This document shows positions 21,874 through 33,792 of a stretch of DNA of 64,000 nt, piece by piece. The DNA lies in the NCBI GenBank assembly GCA_034638255.1, contig JAWPGT010000013.1, forward strand, positions 124,001 through 188,000. Reading direction: 5' to 3'. This DNA comes from Coprinus comatus (lineage: Eukaryota > Basidiomycota > Agaricomycetes > Agaricales > Agaricaceae). The notes under the pieces were generated by a model. The model saw only the letters and a program-made list of their open reading frames with translations. It ran no database searches and was not told the origin of the DNA. Every line of letters begins with the position of its first letter. Position 1 is the stretch's first letter. A program made the position numbers and the translations under genes.

Positions 21874-24800
21874 ATGAATACTACAACAACACCAGAACGA
21901 AGAACACGCTCCCAGATTTCTCTATCGGACGACATTCTTAAAGTTCCAGAACACTCGCCTATGAAAAATGCCCGGAGTATTCAACGTAAACACTCAAATA
22001 CACCAGAATTATCCGTAGTGGCAGATAGCGAAGACGAAATGTTGCTATCGCCCAATTTGCAGGCCAAGCCTCAGCGATCAAAACGTTCTGTATCACCGGC
22101 AACCCATGGATATGAAGTTGGTTCATCACAGCACCCTGAAGGTAGAGAATTGAAGAGGATAAAGAGGGACTCTGGAGCTGAAGGCAGCGTGCATAACTCA
22201 GAACCAACAGTGCCCGTCAAGCCGAGTCGCAAACGAGCAGGAACGACCTCAACGACAAGTAATAAACCTAAATCCACTTCTAATTCTTCCTTTCCAACAC
22301 AATCCCCACCCAGAACACAAGATAAATCAAGAGCTCGGTCGGTTCCATTGTTTCCCTTAGCTTATCCCCTTCCACAACTCGATCTCAGGAATCCTCCACT
22401 CTCACCAATCCGTGCTCGGTCTCCTTCACGGTCACCTGCTAAGAATCATGGTCTTAAAGTTCAACACCTACCCGAAGCTCCAGCTGTTTCACTGCCAGAA
22501 GACCCTAAGGTTCCTATGGAAGTCGATTCCGAATCTCCCGCCGTAGTCGAACCGCAAACAGAAACGCCAATCGACTCTGCAGTCGATGATCAACTTCCTC
22601 CCCCTCCAGAGGTCTCTGCCTCAGCCCCAGAGCCTCCTACACCTGGTCCCTCAACAGCAATGCTTCCTCCTGCTACTCCTGTGATAAGTCAAGATCCTGA
22701 CGACCCATTTTCCTTCCCATTATCACCCCTTACGCCATTGCCTGAAACTCCACCTTCCAAAGCAATTGGTAACGACGGGGAGGACCGTTATCGGGAGGAT
22801 GGTTGGGCATTTACAACAGATAAGGTGTGTACGCATGATTTATTTTCTAGGATTAGTCTAATGTATTTCCACTCAGGGTTCACAACCATCCAATATGCCT
22901 ATACCAAAGCCAGACTTTGGAAAGCCCAAAAATACTGTTGCGTCGACCCCGCAGAGCCAAATACCTCGTCCTACTGCAATGGCACCACCCACACGCTTCG
23001 CTAACACGCCTCTGGCTGTTAAACCTAATCAATCTTCTTTGAGAATGACCGCTCATAACGGCACCACATCAGCATCAAAACCAAACGTCTTCCAGCTCAT
23101 GATGAGGAATGCTGGAAAATCAGACGCTACCAAGGCTTCTCAAGACAAAGGCAAAGGAAAACTGGGGTCCGTGTTTGGTTTTGGTTCAAAAACACCAATT
23201 AAGGCCACAACTTTGAATTCGAATGTTAAAGGGGAAGGGAAAGCGGAACAGGAGGTTAAGAAAGTTACTCTCAAACAAAGGATGCGTCCCAATCCAAAGG
23301 ATAAATCGAAACCTGCTCCTCCTTCTCGTTTTGTTCCTCTTGTAATTGATGACGATGAAGATGATGATGAAACAACACCAAAATCTGATGCGAAACCCGA
23401 AACCAAGGAACAACCCGCCACTGCAATTGTCAAAAAACCTGAAGCCGAAGTTGTTACGGAAGAAGTGGTTCCACATTCTATGGAAGCCAAAGACAGACTG
23501 TTATCCCCCGTTGATCCAGTTTTAGCTGGCGAAGCAATTTCGCGACCAGTTTTGACATCATTCTCAACAACGAGTAAGGACGAAGTGAAAATCAATGAGG
23601 GTCCGATTGAACCCCAATCGTTCATATTTCCTACAGAGACTGCTTTAGATGAAGCAAACCCTTTCGTTTCCCAGGATGCAACCCTCGCGGCTACAAACAC
23701 CACCGCAGTCGAGATGCCTCAGACGCCAGAGACTCAAAACGAAGTACCCAATCCAGTTGACGATGCACCAATTACGACGGAGAAAGAGCCTGCCAAACCT
23801 TCTGTGCCAATTTCACAACCACTAACGACAGAGGAAGAGCCCGCTGCACCTTCTGTACCAGTTTCCAAACCAGAGGAGGTTGCAGTGACTGTTGATGAAA
23901 AAGCAGCACCCCCACCAGCCAAGGGAAGACCTATCACAAGAAAACGTGCTCTGAGTAGTCTTCCTACAAGGACCACACGAGTGACGAGAAGTGCAGTAAA
24001 ACCTGCACCGATTCCTAAACCCCCCACCACTCGTCGTAAGTTATTAAATCCAATTTCTAATATCCGTCTTCACGACTAATTATGCTAATAGGAACCGTCC
24101 GACCACAACCTACTCGTAAACCGCTCCCAAAGAAAGGCAAACAAGCTAGTGCTTCAGGTACTCACGATAGTTCTATAACAGAACCAGAACCAGAACTACA
24201 TGATTCTATTTTGGATCAAGGCTCTCCTATGCAAACAAGTTCGCCGATGTATACACCTGCTCGTGGCGGTTTTAGGACTCCAGGATCTAGTCCTGCTAAG
24301 TTTTCACTTGCGAAGACGCCATCGAAACCAAATTTATCTGCTACTATGTCACCTTCACCTACGAAGCTTGCTAGAGCTGTTTCGATGTTTAGTCGTCCTA
24401 CAGGTAATTCTTTGATTTTAATATCTAGATATTAATTCTGATCATGTCTTAAAAAAGCGGTTGATGATATAGGTGTTAAACCTAGTGCTTCATCATTATC
24501 AACGCTATCAAATGCATTAGAGAAACTCAAAATGCCGGCTCCTTTAAGACCTAATACGAGTCTAGGATTCAACACTGCCTCAGGCGATCAAAGTTCAGAC
24601 GACAATGTTTTTCCAGCAGCATCTTTAGAAGAAGGTCAACAAACCAATAATATTCGAGCAACGAATTCGGCTACGGACATGAATACGAATCTTGGTATTG
24701 GAAGTTCCAAACCTCATTCCACCAGTCTGGTCAAACGAGCATCTACAGTTGGTCCTGGATCTTCAAACGAAACAACTAACGCTACAACAATTAAATCTAC

Positions 24801-26588
24801 CACTACAAGTGGTAGTAAACCAGCTCTCATCCAAAAACCTATGACTGCGTTTTTCTCTAAACCTGGTTCTTCTTCCTCTTCTACCTCCACGACCACAACG
24901 CAATCACAAAAACCTCTTTTCGGAATAAGTAAACCTTCAATATTTGGTACCAGTCTTAAAGGAAAGGGTAAAGAGATTTCTTCAACTTCTTCCAGTCTTA
25001 GAGGAGGAGGAATATTAGGAAATAGAGCAAAGTTATTCCCTATGGGTAATAGAAGATTGGTTCAGAAAGTTAGTAAGAAGACGAGTTTACCTATGGTTGA
25101 AGCTAGCCCTGTTAAAGGTGCCGGTGGGAGTGGGGCTGGTGATAGTTCACAGTTTGATACCGCTGCTGCTGCTATGGCGTTGGATTTGGACTTGGACTTT
25201 GATATGAGCAGTGGAAGCTTGGATTTGGATGGTCATGGTAGTGCTTTGACTGATGTTGAAGATGAAGGCGAGAAACATAAGCATGCAGATGGAGAATCAT
25301 TAAGAGGACGAAATGGAAATGGGAATGGGAATGGTATTGTGGGAGATCTGAGCGATGTATTCATGGTACCAATCACCAAAGAAACAGATGATACCGGAGG
25401 TATAATTGGGGAAAGGGAAAAGGAGAAAGAGAAAAATGCCATTAAAGAGAAGAAGAGAGATTCGTCAAGAAGGGCATCTTTGGCTTCTCAATCTTTATCG
25501 GATTTCTCTCATTCATTAAGTGCTGCACCCGCTTATAGGTCAAATGAAAAGGGAACAATGGGACCTCCTGTTACACCTAAAAAACTTATGAGGAGTGTGA
25601 GTAGTACTTATCCTGAAGGTTCCCCAACGAAATCCAGTCCTTCACCTAGTAGAGAAAAGGGCAAGGAGGAGGAAGAGAAGGCTACACCACCGGTTGCAAC
25701 AAGATATAGTACTCGTCAAGCTGCGAAAAGCCGCTACTGCTGCTGCTGCTGCTGCTAGTATTACATCAACAGCAACAACAGTTAGCAGTGGTGTAGGAGG
25801 GGATAGAACACCTACGAGTGCAGGTCCTAGCATTAGTGCTGGAAAGAAGAGGGAGAGAGACAAGGAACTTGCAAAGAAGGTACCTGAATCTTTGAAGGTT
25901 CTTCGGGATTGTGTGATTTTTGTGGATGTGAGGACAGATGATGGCGAAGAAGCTGGTTCGTTATTTGTCGAGATGTTAGAGGGATTAGGAGCCAAGGTCT
26001 GTATTTTAATTCTTCATGTATCTATCCTTTTTTGACAATAGCCCCCATAGATATTGGCTCGTGTTGGACAGACATGTACACATATAATCTACAAGAATGG
26101 TTTAATGAGTACAATCACTCGATATCGATTACTTCGGGACCCAAAACCTTCTGTTGTCGGTATTGCTTGGGTTGTGGATTGTGTTGAACAAAGAAGGCGT
26201 GTCGAAGAAGAGGCATATTTGATTGATTTGAAGGAAGCTAATGTTGCTGGTACCAACAAGGTATGTCTATCAGTAGGAAAAATATTGGTACTAGTATTAT
26301 ACAAGAAAACTGATTGATATTTCTTATTATTTATCAAGCGTCGTCGGTCAATGTTACCTAAACTTATGTCAGGGAATAACTTTGAAGAAGTTGCGGATGA
26401 TACAGATCGAGAGGAAGATGGAGATGTATCAATGGAATCAGTGTCTTGTAAGTTTTTTTATTGCACTCTATTTGCTGGATGACCTCTGAACCACGGTTCT
26501 TTATTTAGCTATTACATTGGACGATGATTTGACACCTCTAGAAAGAGCAAGACGTCGTCGCAGCATGATCTTTGGACCACCTGCATAA
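21874..26588 (+). CDS. Large nuclear protein with one C-terminal BRCT domain, microcephalin-like; one-base frame break
   Basis: Predicted DNA-damage or chromatin protein. Exons 21874-22824, 22877-24035, 24092-24403, 24473-25996, 26051-26260, 26339-26447 and 26509-26588 give 4345 bases, one too many. The extra base fits an A run at 25726-25729, where QAAK should continue as AATAAAAAAS; read through, the protein is 1447 residues. The first 1200 residues are low-complexity, rich in S, T, P and K, with many SP/TP sites. The BRCT lies at about 1305-1400: LRDCVIFVDVRTDDGEEAGS, LEGLGAKILARVGQTCTHII, VVGIAWVVDCVEQRR. It ends in KRRRSMLPK, like the K-rich block after BRCT1 of microcephalin. RRRSM is repeated near the C-terminus (ARRRRSMIFGPPA). 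Orthology to MCPH1 is inference. Confidence 0.8.
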
Positions 26589-27034
26589 TTGGTTGGTTTT
26601 CGTTCAACAATATCTTATTTAAAGGGTTCTTTTTTTGGCGTTATTATGCTCTCTCTCTCTCAACATTTATGACCTTTTCTTTGAACGTTTTATGGTACAC
26701 AGCATTCATCTTTTTTTTTTTTTTTTTCTAAACACAAAGCAAGCATCTACACACACACAACACATTTTTCAGTCATCTAATACCCTCCCCCTTCTGTCTG
26801 TACCTTTATAAATCTTCATGAATTTGTTGTTCGAGCGAGCTCTGGATTTGCCATGTAACATTTGACGAATTTATTTTAAATTAGAAGGATAGGAATGCAA
26901 CTATTGCGTAAAATAATACATGGCACACGGTACAGTGAGGTATCAGGAGGTTCCAAGAACCCTAATAATCATGTCTTTGGCGGTGCAGAGATGAGAATAG
27001 GAAGGAGGAGGAACAGATTAACAGCTTCGTTATT
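26589..27034. other. Convergent intergenic region
   Basis: This is the 3' region shared by the BRCT gene (plus) and BUD13 (minus). It holds a poly-T run at about 26710-26728 and a CA-rich patch at about 26748-26762. No gene seen. Confidence 0.45.
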
Positions 27035-28144
27035 CTACATATCATCAACACTCCACTCATAACTCTCTTGGCCTCTCCGTTTCTTGTTGTTCTGACTTTG
27101 GAAGAGTTTCTTCTCGAAACCATTTCCGCGATCTGAAGAAAGCGTCAGCATGAATATACATAATATCATCTTGAATAGCTATATACCAACGCCATCCCAA
27201 CGATAACCAGGTTTTATTCCAAAGCGATTTGGAGGTGGTGGTGGGCCAGAGTATTCCGGTTTTCGAGGACCTTTAGATTTCTTTTTCTGTAAAATGGAAT
27301 AATCAATAAATATACAATGATATGGAAGATAACCTGTTCAATTTCGTACCGTAAGGAATGCAGCAGCAGGATCATTCCATAGTTCTTTGGCTTTCAAATC
27401 TTCGTTCAAATCCTTGTCATCCGCATGTCGAGCGAAAGCCGTCCCGCGTAGTCTCTCAAGTTCCTTTCTCTTCTTCTCTGCTTCCTCTTTCTGAACCAAG
27501 CCCTTACCCCATTCCATCTTCTGTGCCTCCTTCTCTTCTTTCAACCTTTTTGCTCGAGCAGCAGCAGCTTTCTCTGCCTTCGTATCAATTCGTTTACCCG
27601 ACGAATCACGATATACAGTCTCCTGTGCCATTGCAATTTCTTCTACCGTTAATGGTTCATCACTCTTCTTCATTCTACTACTAGGCATAGCCTTCTTCAG
27701 TTTGGAAGCAGTCATCAACCCTCCTTTAAATTCCTGTTCAGTATCCACAACCATAGGTTGTTCATCAGGTAACACAATTTCCTCTTCCTCTTCCTTCCTA
27801 ACCCCTTCTTGTACCGTAATCCAATTTGAAGAACTAGCAGTACCATCTACTGAAGAACCACCAACAACCTTTCTTTTTTTAAAAGCACGATCTTCAGCAA
27901 TAACTGCATCTTCTAATTCATCTACTTCTTCATTATTTTGTTCCCAACCAAACCCTCCATCATCATCTTTTATGAATGAAGACCCAGAACCACCTGTAGT
28001 TATAGTTACAGTTGTTGTTATTGAAGTTGAATCTGCCTTTCTCTTTTTCTTTTTCTTCTTTGGAGCTACGCGTGATAGGATTGCGTCTGCCTTAGGACCT
28101 GACATGTATTTCTCAGCAAGGTATGCTTTGAGGTCGGTTGACAT
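27035..28144 (-). CDS. BUD13: Pre-mRNA-splicing factor BUD13/CWC26
   Basis: Predicted subunit of the RES (retention and splicing) complex of the activated spliceosome, with Snu17 and Pml1 as known partners in yeast. Exons 28144-27350, 27286-27187 and 27132-27035 give 993 bases, 330 residues. The N-terminal [12 protein letters not shown] is typical of the family, followed by a poly-Lys block. The conserved C-terminal core is complete: [49 protein letters not shown], then [33 protein letters not shown]. The middle is acidic and poorly conserved. Short N-terminal linkers make it smaller than animal BUD13 (over 600 residues) but near the yeast size. Confidence 0.92.
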
Positions 28145-28458
28145 GATGATTTATTTATACAAGGGTGTTGTCTTTTTGGTTGAAAGTTGAAGTTGAAGTT
28201 GATAGTATGTGTTCTCTTGGAGAGAAAAAAAAATGTGTGTATGCGAATTGGAATGCGTAAAGCAAGTGTTCGAGGAGAGTGGATATGTAAGAAGTTCAAA
28301 CACCTGCTAGAGTTCGACTCAATAGTAGTCACACGTGACATCAAGACACATTGAAAGGTTCTTAGAAAATTGTAGTAGGTTACTGAAGCAGGATAGTAGA
28401 GAAGTAGATCGAATAATTAGTATACAATTCAAAGTTCTCCAATTAAATCGAATTTAGT
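28145..28458. other. Intergenic gap
   Basis: It holds the BUD13 promoter and the GT17 3' end. No gene or repeat of note; a short frame here on the minus strand has no domain. Confidence 0.4.
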
Positions 28459-29770
28459 TCAAAGCCTCTGGTCACTTTCACGTTTGCAGCCCCCAGGAAG
28501 TAAGAAACGGAATCTCTCTGCGTTATCCAGCAAAAATCGAGGGAGCCCCACTCCCGTCTTTAACCTGGATAATATATGAGTATTTGTGCACCAAAAAAAG
28601 TTACACATGAACACTTACGGATCAAGGCTCATTTTCGAAAATAAATCCACATACTAGTTACTACATGTCAGTTTTCATATTCGATAACCTGAAAACAATT
28701 ACACTTACACTATACGCTTCAGGTAACATCCCAAATATGTCCTTGCCTTGACAGATAATTTTCTGGATCCGTTTAGGCTCCAATAGATCGATTCGACCAC
28801 CTATACGGTCGGCATGAGAGAATCCTTTCATTTTGACGATATATTCAGGTATAGTCCTGAAGCAGAAACTGCAATGCCATCCAGAATCTGCGAGAATACG
28901 TTCTGTACTCTTTGAATGACGGTAAAAGCTCCCAGCATTCCATAGTTGTGCGCTAGTACGCCAACTATTGAAACCAAGGAACCATTCAAAGCTTGTAAAA
29001 CGTAAATGAAAATGACAACACATGCATAGGCTTCATCCTCACCTATACATGAAGTTTCGCAACTGGAGGTGTAGCGAGTCTCCAAAATCACAGGCTTTCA
29101 AAAGTTCGATAGTGTGATGTGACGGTATTTCATCTACGTCAGACATAATGACCATACTTTGTGTAGAACCGTCGAATGACTGTATGTGGGATCGTAGAAG
29201 TCCAGTCATAGTGTTTCGGGTGAGCTTTTCCAGATCCCAGGGTGATTCATTCTTTTTGAGCGGGTACAATGGTAGGCTACAAAAACAAAGGTCAGTGATA
29301 GACAGCCAGCAAGATAAAAGGACCTACAATGAGTAGACGATTTTGTTCTCAAACTTGGCAAATCTCTCCTTGTTATTTCTAAAATATGTTTCCTTCGGTA
29401 GCCCAGTAAACGTAGCATTTGACTCCAAGATCAAGAAATAGTCCACGACCGAGTCAAGTTCATTCATTCGAATCTCCAATAGATCAAGTTCAGTGCTCAT
29501 GAGCACAGCATCCAACACCTTAACGTTGGTTCCGTCTCTCCGTTTAGACCACCCATGTAAGCCACAGGTATGGGCATCCATGACCATTCCCTCCGAGTAG
29601 AAATGAGGCAGTACTTGGTTAGGTGCTTCGTCCTTGTCCCATAGCGGTCGGCTAGCGTATGAGATCATGTTACGAATTTGGTATATATTTGTAAAAGCAT
29701 AGTAGAGTGTGAATAGGACGGCAAGAAAGAATGGCGTGAAGATGCATATACGGCGCGTTGGTAGCAGCAT
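28459..29770 (-). CDS. Glycosyltransferase family 17 (GnT-III/MGAT3-like), type II membrane protein
   Basis: Predicted Golgi beta-1,4-N-acetylglucosaminyltransferase-like enzyme. Exons 29770-29328, 29276-29043, 28991-28709, 28653-28619 and 28564-28459 give 1101 bases, 366 residues. The N-terminus is a signal anchor (ICIFTPFFLAVLFTLYYAF at about 8-26). The GT17 core is clear: VLDAVLMSTELDLLEIRMNE, LDSVVDYFLILESNATFTG, MVIMSDVDEIPSHHTIELL with a DVDE metal-type site, LRNFMYSFEWFLGFNSW, GWHCSFCFRTIPEYIVKMKG, FSHADRI, and the end GLPRFLLDNAERFRFLLPGG. The 35-base fourth exon (YVDLFSKMSLDP) was placed by frame and homology-like continuity. The family in animals adds bisecting GlcNAc to N-glycans; the acceptor in fungi is not known to me. 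Confidence 0.88.
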
Positions 29771-30017
29771 TGTGGATTAGGATAGTCGAGCAAGCGGTCA
29801 ACGCTTGTCGTAGTAGGCCAGCAACTGATAGTGGTGCAAAGAGAGATGTATTTGTTTTATATCATGTGACGACAAATCATGAAACGCGAACACAAAGTGT
29901 AACAAGTTTTACAGCTAATTGATCACCAACGGCGGGAGCAACTTCAAATTGTAAGCTACTGCGTTGCCGGGTCGTGGTCTAGGGGGTAGTACCAATAACA
30001 CTGGCCCCTAACTTGGG

Positions 30018-31780
30018 TCAGCTCAAGAACTGGTCATATCTGAAGTAAATTGCGTAACGAACCTCGTCTTTGACAATCTCTGGAACCTCTGGACTAGCCT
30101 TGGCCTCAAACTTTGGTACATCCAAATGATTGTTCGAACTTGAAAGTGGTGGCGGAATCATCAACGGAGATGCCTCGACGCTAGCCGGCGTCTTGACTAT
30201 GGTTCTCGTCCTCGGCCATTCATTGAAAGGAGACGGAACAACGAATCCATCTAGATCATAGTTCCTGGCGGGACCTTTGCTCTTCGTAGAATGCATAGCG
30301 ATCAGATCATCAAGATCTCGAGGAGCAAGTGGCGACGAAAATAGACTAAGAGTCTCTCTGTGGATCGGAGTGGGAGCAGGAACATCGAGAAATGCAGATA
30401 CAGGTGTTTGGCAGACAGAACTGACATTGGACATGAATGAATTTTGATTTCCGATAATATACGCAGGAGATTGCTCTGCGGAAGGACAAGGCCGCAGAAG
30501 AGGTCTCATCGGTTTCATCGGCGTGGTTACAGGGGAGGGTGACGGCGTGTCATCCTCTCCTCCGTTAAAAAGTCTAGACGAAAAGGCATAAATTGGTGTC
30601 CAGGTGCAAAACTGTTAACGTACAATATAGGCATCCTCATCTTTGGCTCATCAATTGTTTGGCCAATGAAATCAATGGGGGACTCGGCTTCGTCTTCAGG
30701 AGTAATATCCGTACCCTCTAGGCAATTACATTCATCTTCAGGGACATTGTTCTCCTCTCCAGGATCGTTGCTCGTATCTTCAAGGGCATTGTTTTCTCCT
30801 TCGAGGATATTGTTTTCTTCGAGGGTATTTCTCTCCTCTCTTGGGGTGTCATCTTCGTCTTCGTCTTCATCTTCATCTTCAGGCAGATCCATGGACTTCG
30901 CTCTCAATTCCTTCAAGAGCATCTTAGGCAGCTGAACGGAAAGCTAGTAAAACAACTGGTGAGGACCAGTTTGAAGCAAGACCAACAAATATCTACCTCC
31001 TGGCGAACACGTTCTTCTACCTGTCTAGCGACAGTTTCCTGTATCATAACCGATAATCTCTCCCGGAGTTTCTTTTCCAAAGCCACTCGAACTTCATTCT
31101 CCAATCTATGGCGAAGCTCTACTATCTCAGAGTTCTGCTTCTGGATATGTTGTTCGAGTTCTGCCCGCATCTTTCGAACCTTTTTGATACAAAACAACAA
31201 ACAAAAAAATGCATCAGTAAACAAAAACATTATCCCTATTCAAATATATACACATCTCTTTACTCACCTCTTCAGCGCGCCAAACTTCAACAGCCAACGA
31301 AGGTACCCTTGATGATTGTTCAGAAAGCATATCAAATGCTTTATTCATCTGATTTAACGTCTGTTTCATAACAGCAAACATATTTGCCACGGCCAATAAA
31401 TCTCCAGAAGCAATATCCTGAGCCGTAATCTCCGTATCAACAGTAGCAACCTCATCTGTACTAGGTTCATAAAACCCATGACGATATGGATGCATTAATG
31501 GAGAAGGAGAATTTGAATCTTCAGCTTCAGAATCGATGTTTACAATCGAAGGAGTATCGACTTCGTTTGTTGAACTATATTCATGATCATGTCCGTGACC
31601 TCGGTAGGGATGCATAAGTGGAAGAGTGGATTGGTATTCAGGTGGGGATCGTGAATATGTTGTTGAGTTGTTACTACCAGCACCGTCATTGAAGTCGAAA
31701 ACAGTGGTCTCTGAAGTGGATGTTTGATAGGTCGAAGGAATGTCGAGTGAAAGTTTCCTGCGGTTGTTAATGTGAGACAT
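30018..31780 (-). CDS. Unknown protein with central coiled coil and acidic repeat region
   Basis: I do not recognise this family. Exons 31780-31268, 31179-30997, 30931-30624 and 30573-30018 give 1560 bases, 519 residues, with matching phases. The N-terminal third is S/T-rich and carries LMHPYR twice, about 36 residues apart. Exon 2 is a strong coiled coil (VRKMRAELEQHIQKQ, ENEVRVALEKKLRERL). Exon 3 begins LPKMLLKELRAKSMDLPEDE and runs into a very acidic stretch with degenerate ten-residue units (LEENNILEGENN, LEDTSNDPGEENN). The C-terminal part is proline-rich with several S/T-P sites. The overall form suggests a regulated scaffold protein. A TATA-like TATATA lies at 31849-31856, about 70 bases upstream of the ATG. 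Confidence 0.72.
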
Positions 31781-32358
31781 TGTCGAGCAGTAGGAAGGGT
31801 TGTTCAAAGCACTAGTCCAAAGTATGTAGTTGGAGTTAAAGAGTTGAACATATATAGAGCCCGTGTTATATGCTAGTGAGTTGCACCGTGCGGTGGAAAC
31901 ACGTTCAAAAGACAGAATGGGATTGTCTTTCAATAAGTAAGGTAGATCGGTAAGTACATGAGCTTTGTGCACGGTGTACAGTTGGTAATCCACGAGGTTG
32001 GTAGTGTGGTAGACGTTAAATGTGAACAGAACACAAACATGAGGTTTCAACGTGGAGGAAAAGTCACTGATAGAGTCATGTTACGAGACTAGAAGACCAG
32101 TTATCATTGAGGTATGAAAGAAGCTCGTAATCCTAGCGATATACTTCTTGGTTGGGTCATTGGACATTAATTCATGCGAGAGAAATCAAAAAAACTTGCG
32201 CAGTATTAAGAGTTTATAAAATCTTTCAATTCTCCGAGTCGATAAGATAGAGATTGATAAAGTCGTAAAGCCAAGGTCGTGGTGTCATGAAGTAATGTTA
32301 TCGTGAGGAAACAAGGAAATGAAAGGCATACGATCATGTCAAGGGTTATGTAATTCCC
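31781..32358. other. Intergenic gap, 578 bases
   Basis: Same-strand spacer between the coiled-coil gene start and the stop of the GH17-like gene. Apart from a TATA-like string near 31850 I see nothing in it. Confidence 0.4.
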
Positions 32359-33792
32359 TCAACAAGATGTGCGTGGACTGAATGGGAATTTAAGAAGCCC
32401 GGACCTATTATAGATACCATAGCCTGGTTCATGAGTGTCGCTGTAGATATGCGCGAACCACCCAATACCTCCTCCCACCACTTCCTTAAAATCTTCGCAA
32501 TGTGAGTCCAATAAATTATAATAATCCTGTACAAAAAGTCTGATTGAATGGAAGGGATTTAGGACATTATGAAAGTACATACACGCTCGTTTTGAATGTT
32601 GGCGACTGCAAGTGGACTATTGGGCTGTACTCCCGATGAGGTAACCGATGGCCAACCGTTCTGAAGTCGCTTTATGTAAGGTATTGAAAAACCACTGGTG
32701 AGTGTGAAATCTTACCTGAGCAAACCACATCTTTTTGCCCTTTCCATGGTCAATGAAATATTGAAGATCCTGAAGAACGATTGGCCAAGAGTTATTAGCT
32801 ATCAATAAATTCATTAGTATTGTCATTAATTCTCTGAAGCACTATTAATTACCTGTGGACGCTTGCTGAGAAAAGAAGGGCAGCATATGAATATTAATTG
32901 GATCTATCGCGTCCATCACATCTTGTGCACCCCGTACTTGAAAACTACACAATAATAAGATTTTGATGAACTTGTCTGGTCCACTTTTTACTTACCCATA
33001 CGCAAGTTCAGAGATAGTCACTGGAATTTGTAAGCTAGTAAGATTCTTCTTAGCCGCCAAAATTTGAGTCGTCAAATCTTCGTGCTCCAGAACGAAATCA
33101 AAGAGAGGTTCAGAGCCGAATTGTAACGCGCGAGTAACCCATTTAGCCTTAGGGTTGGAGTGCAAGGTCGAAAGCATCTTGTCACGTCTTCCTATCCATA
33201 AATCATCACCGTCAAACCCAAACTGTTATAATAACAAGAGTCAACGATGATGTTTCGAAAAAGAAATTCAGCTTACCCAGATAAGTGCATGTACTCCTAG
33301 AGTATTCTGCCAGGCTGCTTCAACTACATCATTGCTGGTAAATCTTGTTAATTTACGGAAGACAATATATAGCGGGAGGAACCGTTGACTCAACTAGAAA
33401 CCTGTCCTATCACAAAATCCATATAGGCGGACATAGCGAGATTTAAAGCGAGTGCGAATATCCCGGAATTCAGAAATAAGTTTTGATCTACTCTGACCTA
33501 GAAGGTTTAATTTCAGGAATCATTAGGAGACTTGCTAAGCAAAAATAAACCACTCACATTCCGTAATTTCATAGCTGAATCCTACGAAAGCATACTCAGT
33601 TGAGGGGTCACACCACCAAGAACTTAGTTCTGAGTCAGAGGGAACAGAAGTTGGCATCGTAAAGTCAAGTGCTGGAAAACAGCTCGTAGCTCGCGTTTGT
33701 AATTCTTCAGTATTCCTGGAGACTGGCGTGACGGACGCCAGTGCACCAGTGATGTGAAGACATAGTAACCAAAAGGAGAGCTCAAGGAACAT
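32359..33792 (-). CDS. Secreted GH17-like beta-glucanase family protein with altered nucleophile
   Basis: Predicted secreted cell-wall protein with the GH17 barrel. Exons 33792-33558, 33497-33402, 33323-33277, 33222-32996, 32944-32853, 32798-32716, 32660-32583 and 32526-32359 give 1026 bases, 341 residues. The start at 33792 gives a good signal peptide (LSFWLLCLHITGALA); an in-frame ATG at 33978 would bury it. Key strings: SRYVRLYGFCDR, LGVHALIWFGFDG, ALQFGSEPLFDFV (acid/base Glu region), IPVTISELAYG, MDAIDPINIHMLPFF, KKMWFAQNGWPSVTSSGVQP, and the end GWFAHIYSDTHEPGYGIYN. In classical GH17 enzymes the nucleophile is Glu directly before the xGWPS motif; here it is Gln (CAG codon closing exon 6). 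The third exon's acceptor is uncertain: a better-looking reading NDVVEAAW needs a different phase. Confidence 0.78.

Noticed and set aside
29965..30040. tRNA-like string (GTCGTGGTCTAGGGGGTA)
   Set aside because: It looks like a D arm, but there is no T-arm GTTCGA sequence and no acceptor pairing at the right distance.
33277..33334. Alternative exon of the GH17-like gene starting at 33334 (NDVVEAAW)
   Set aside because: It resembles relatives better at that point, but its phase does not fit the preceding exon. The acceptor at 33323 keeps the frame, so it was preferred, with doubt noted.
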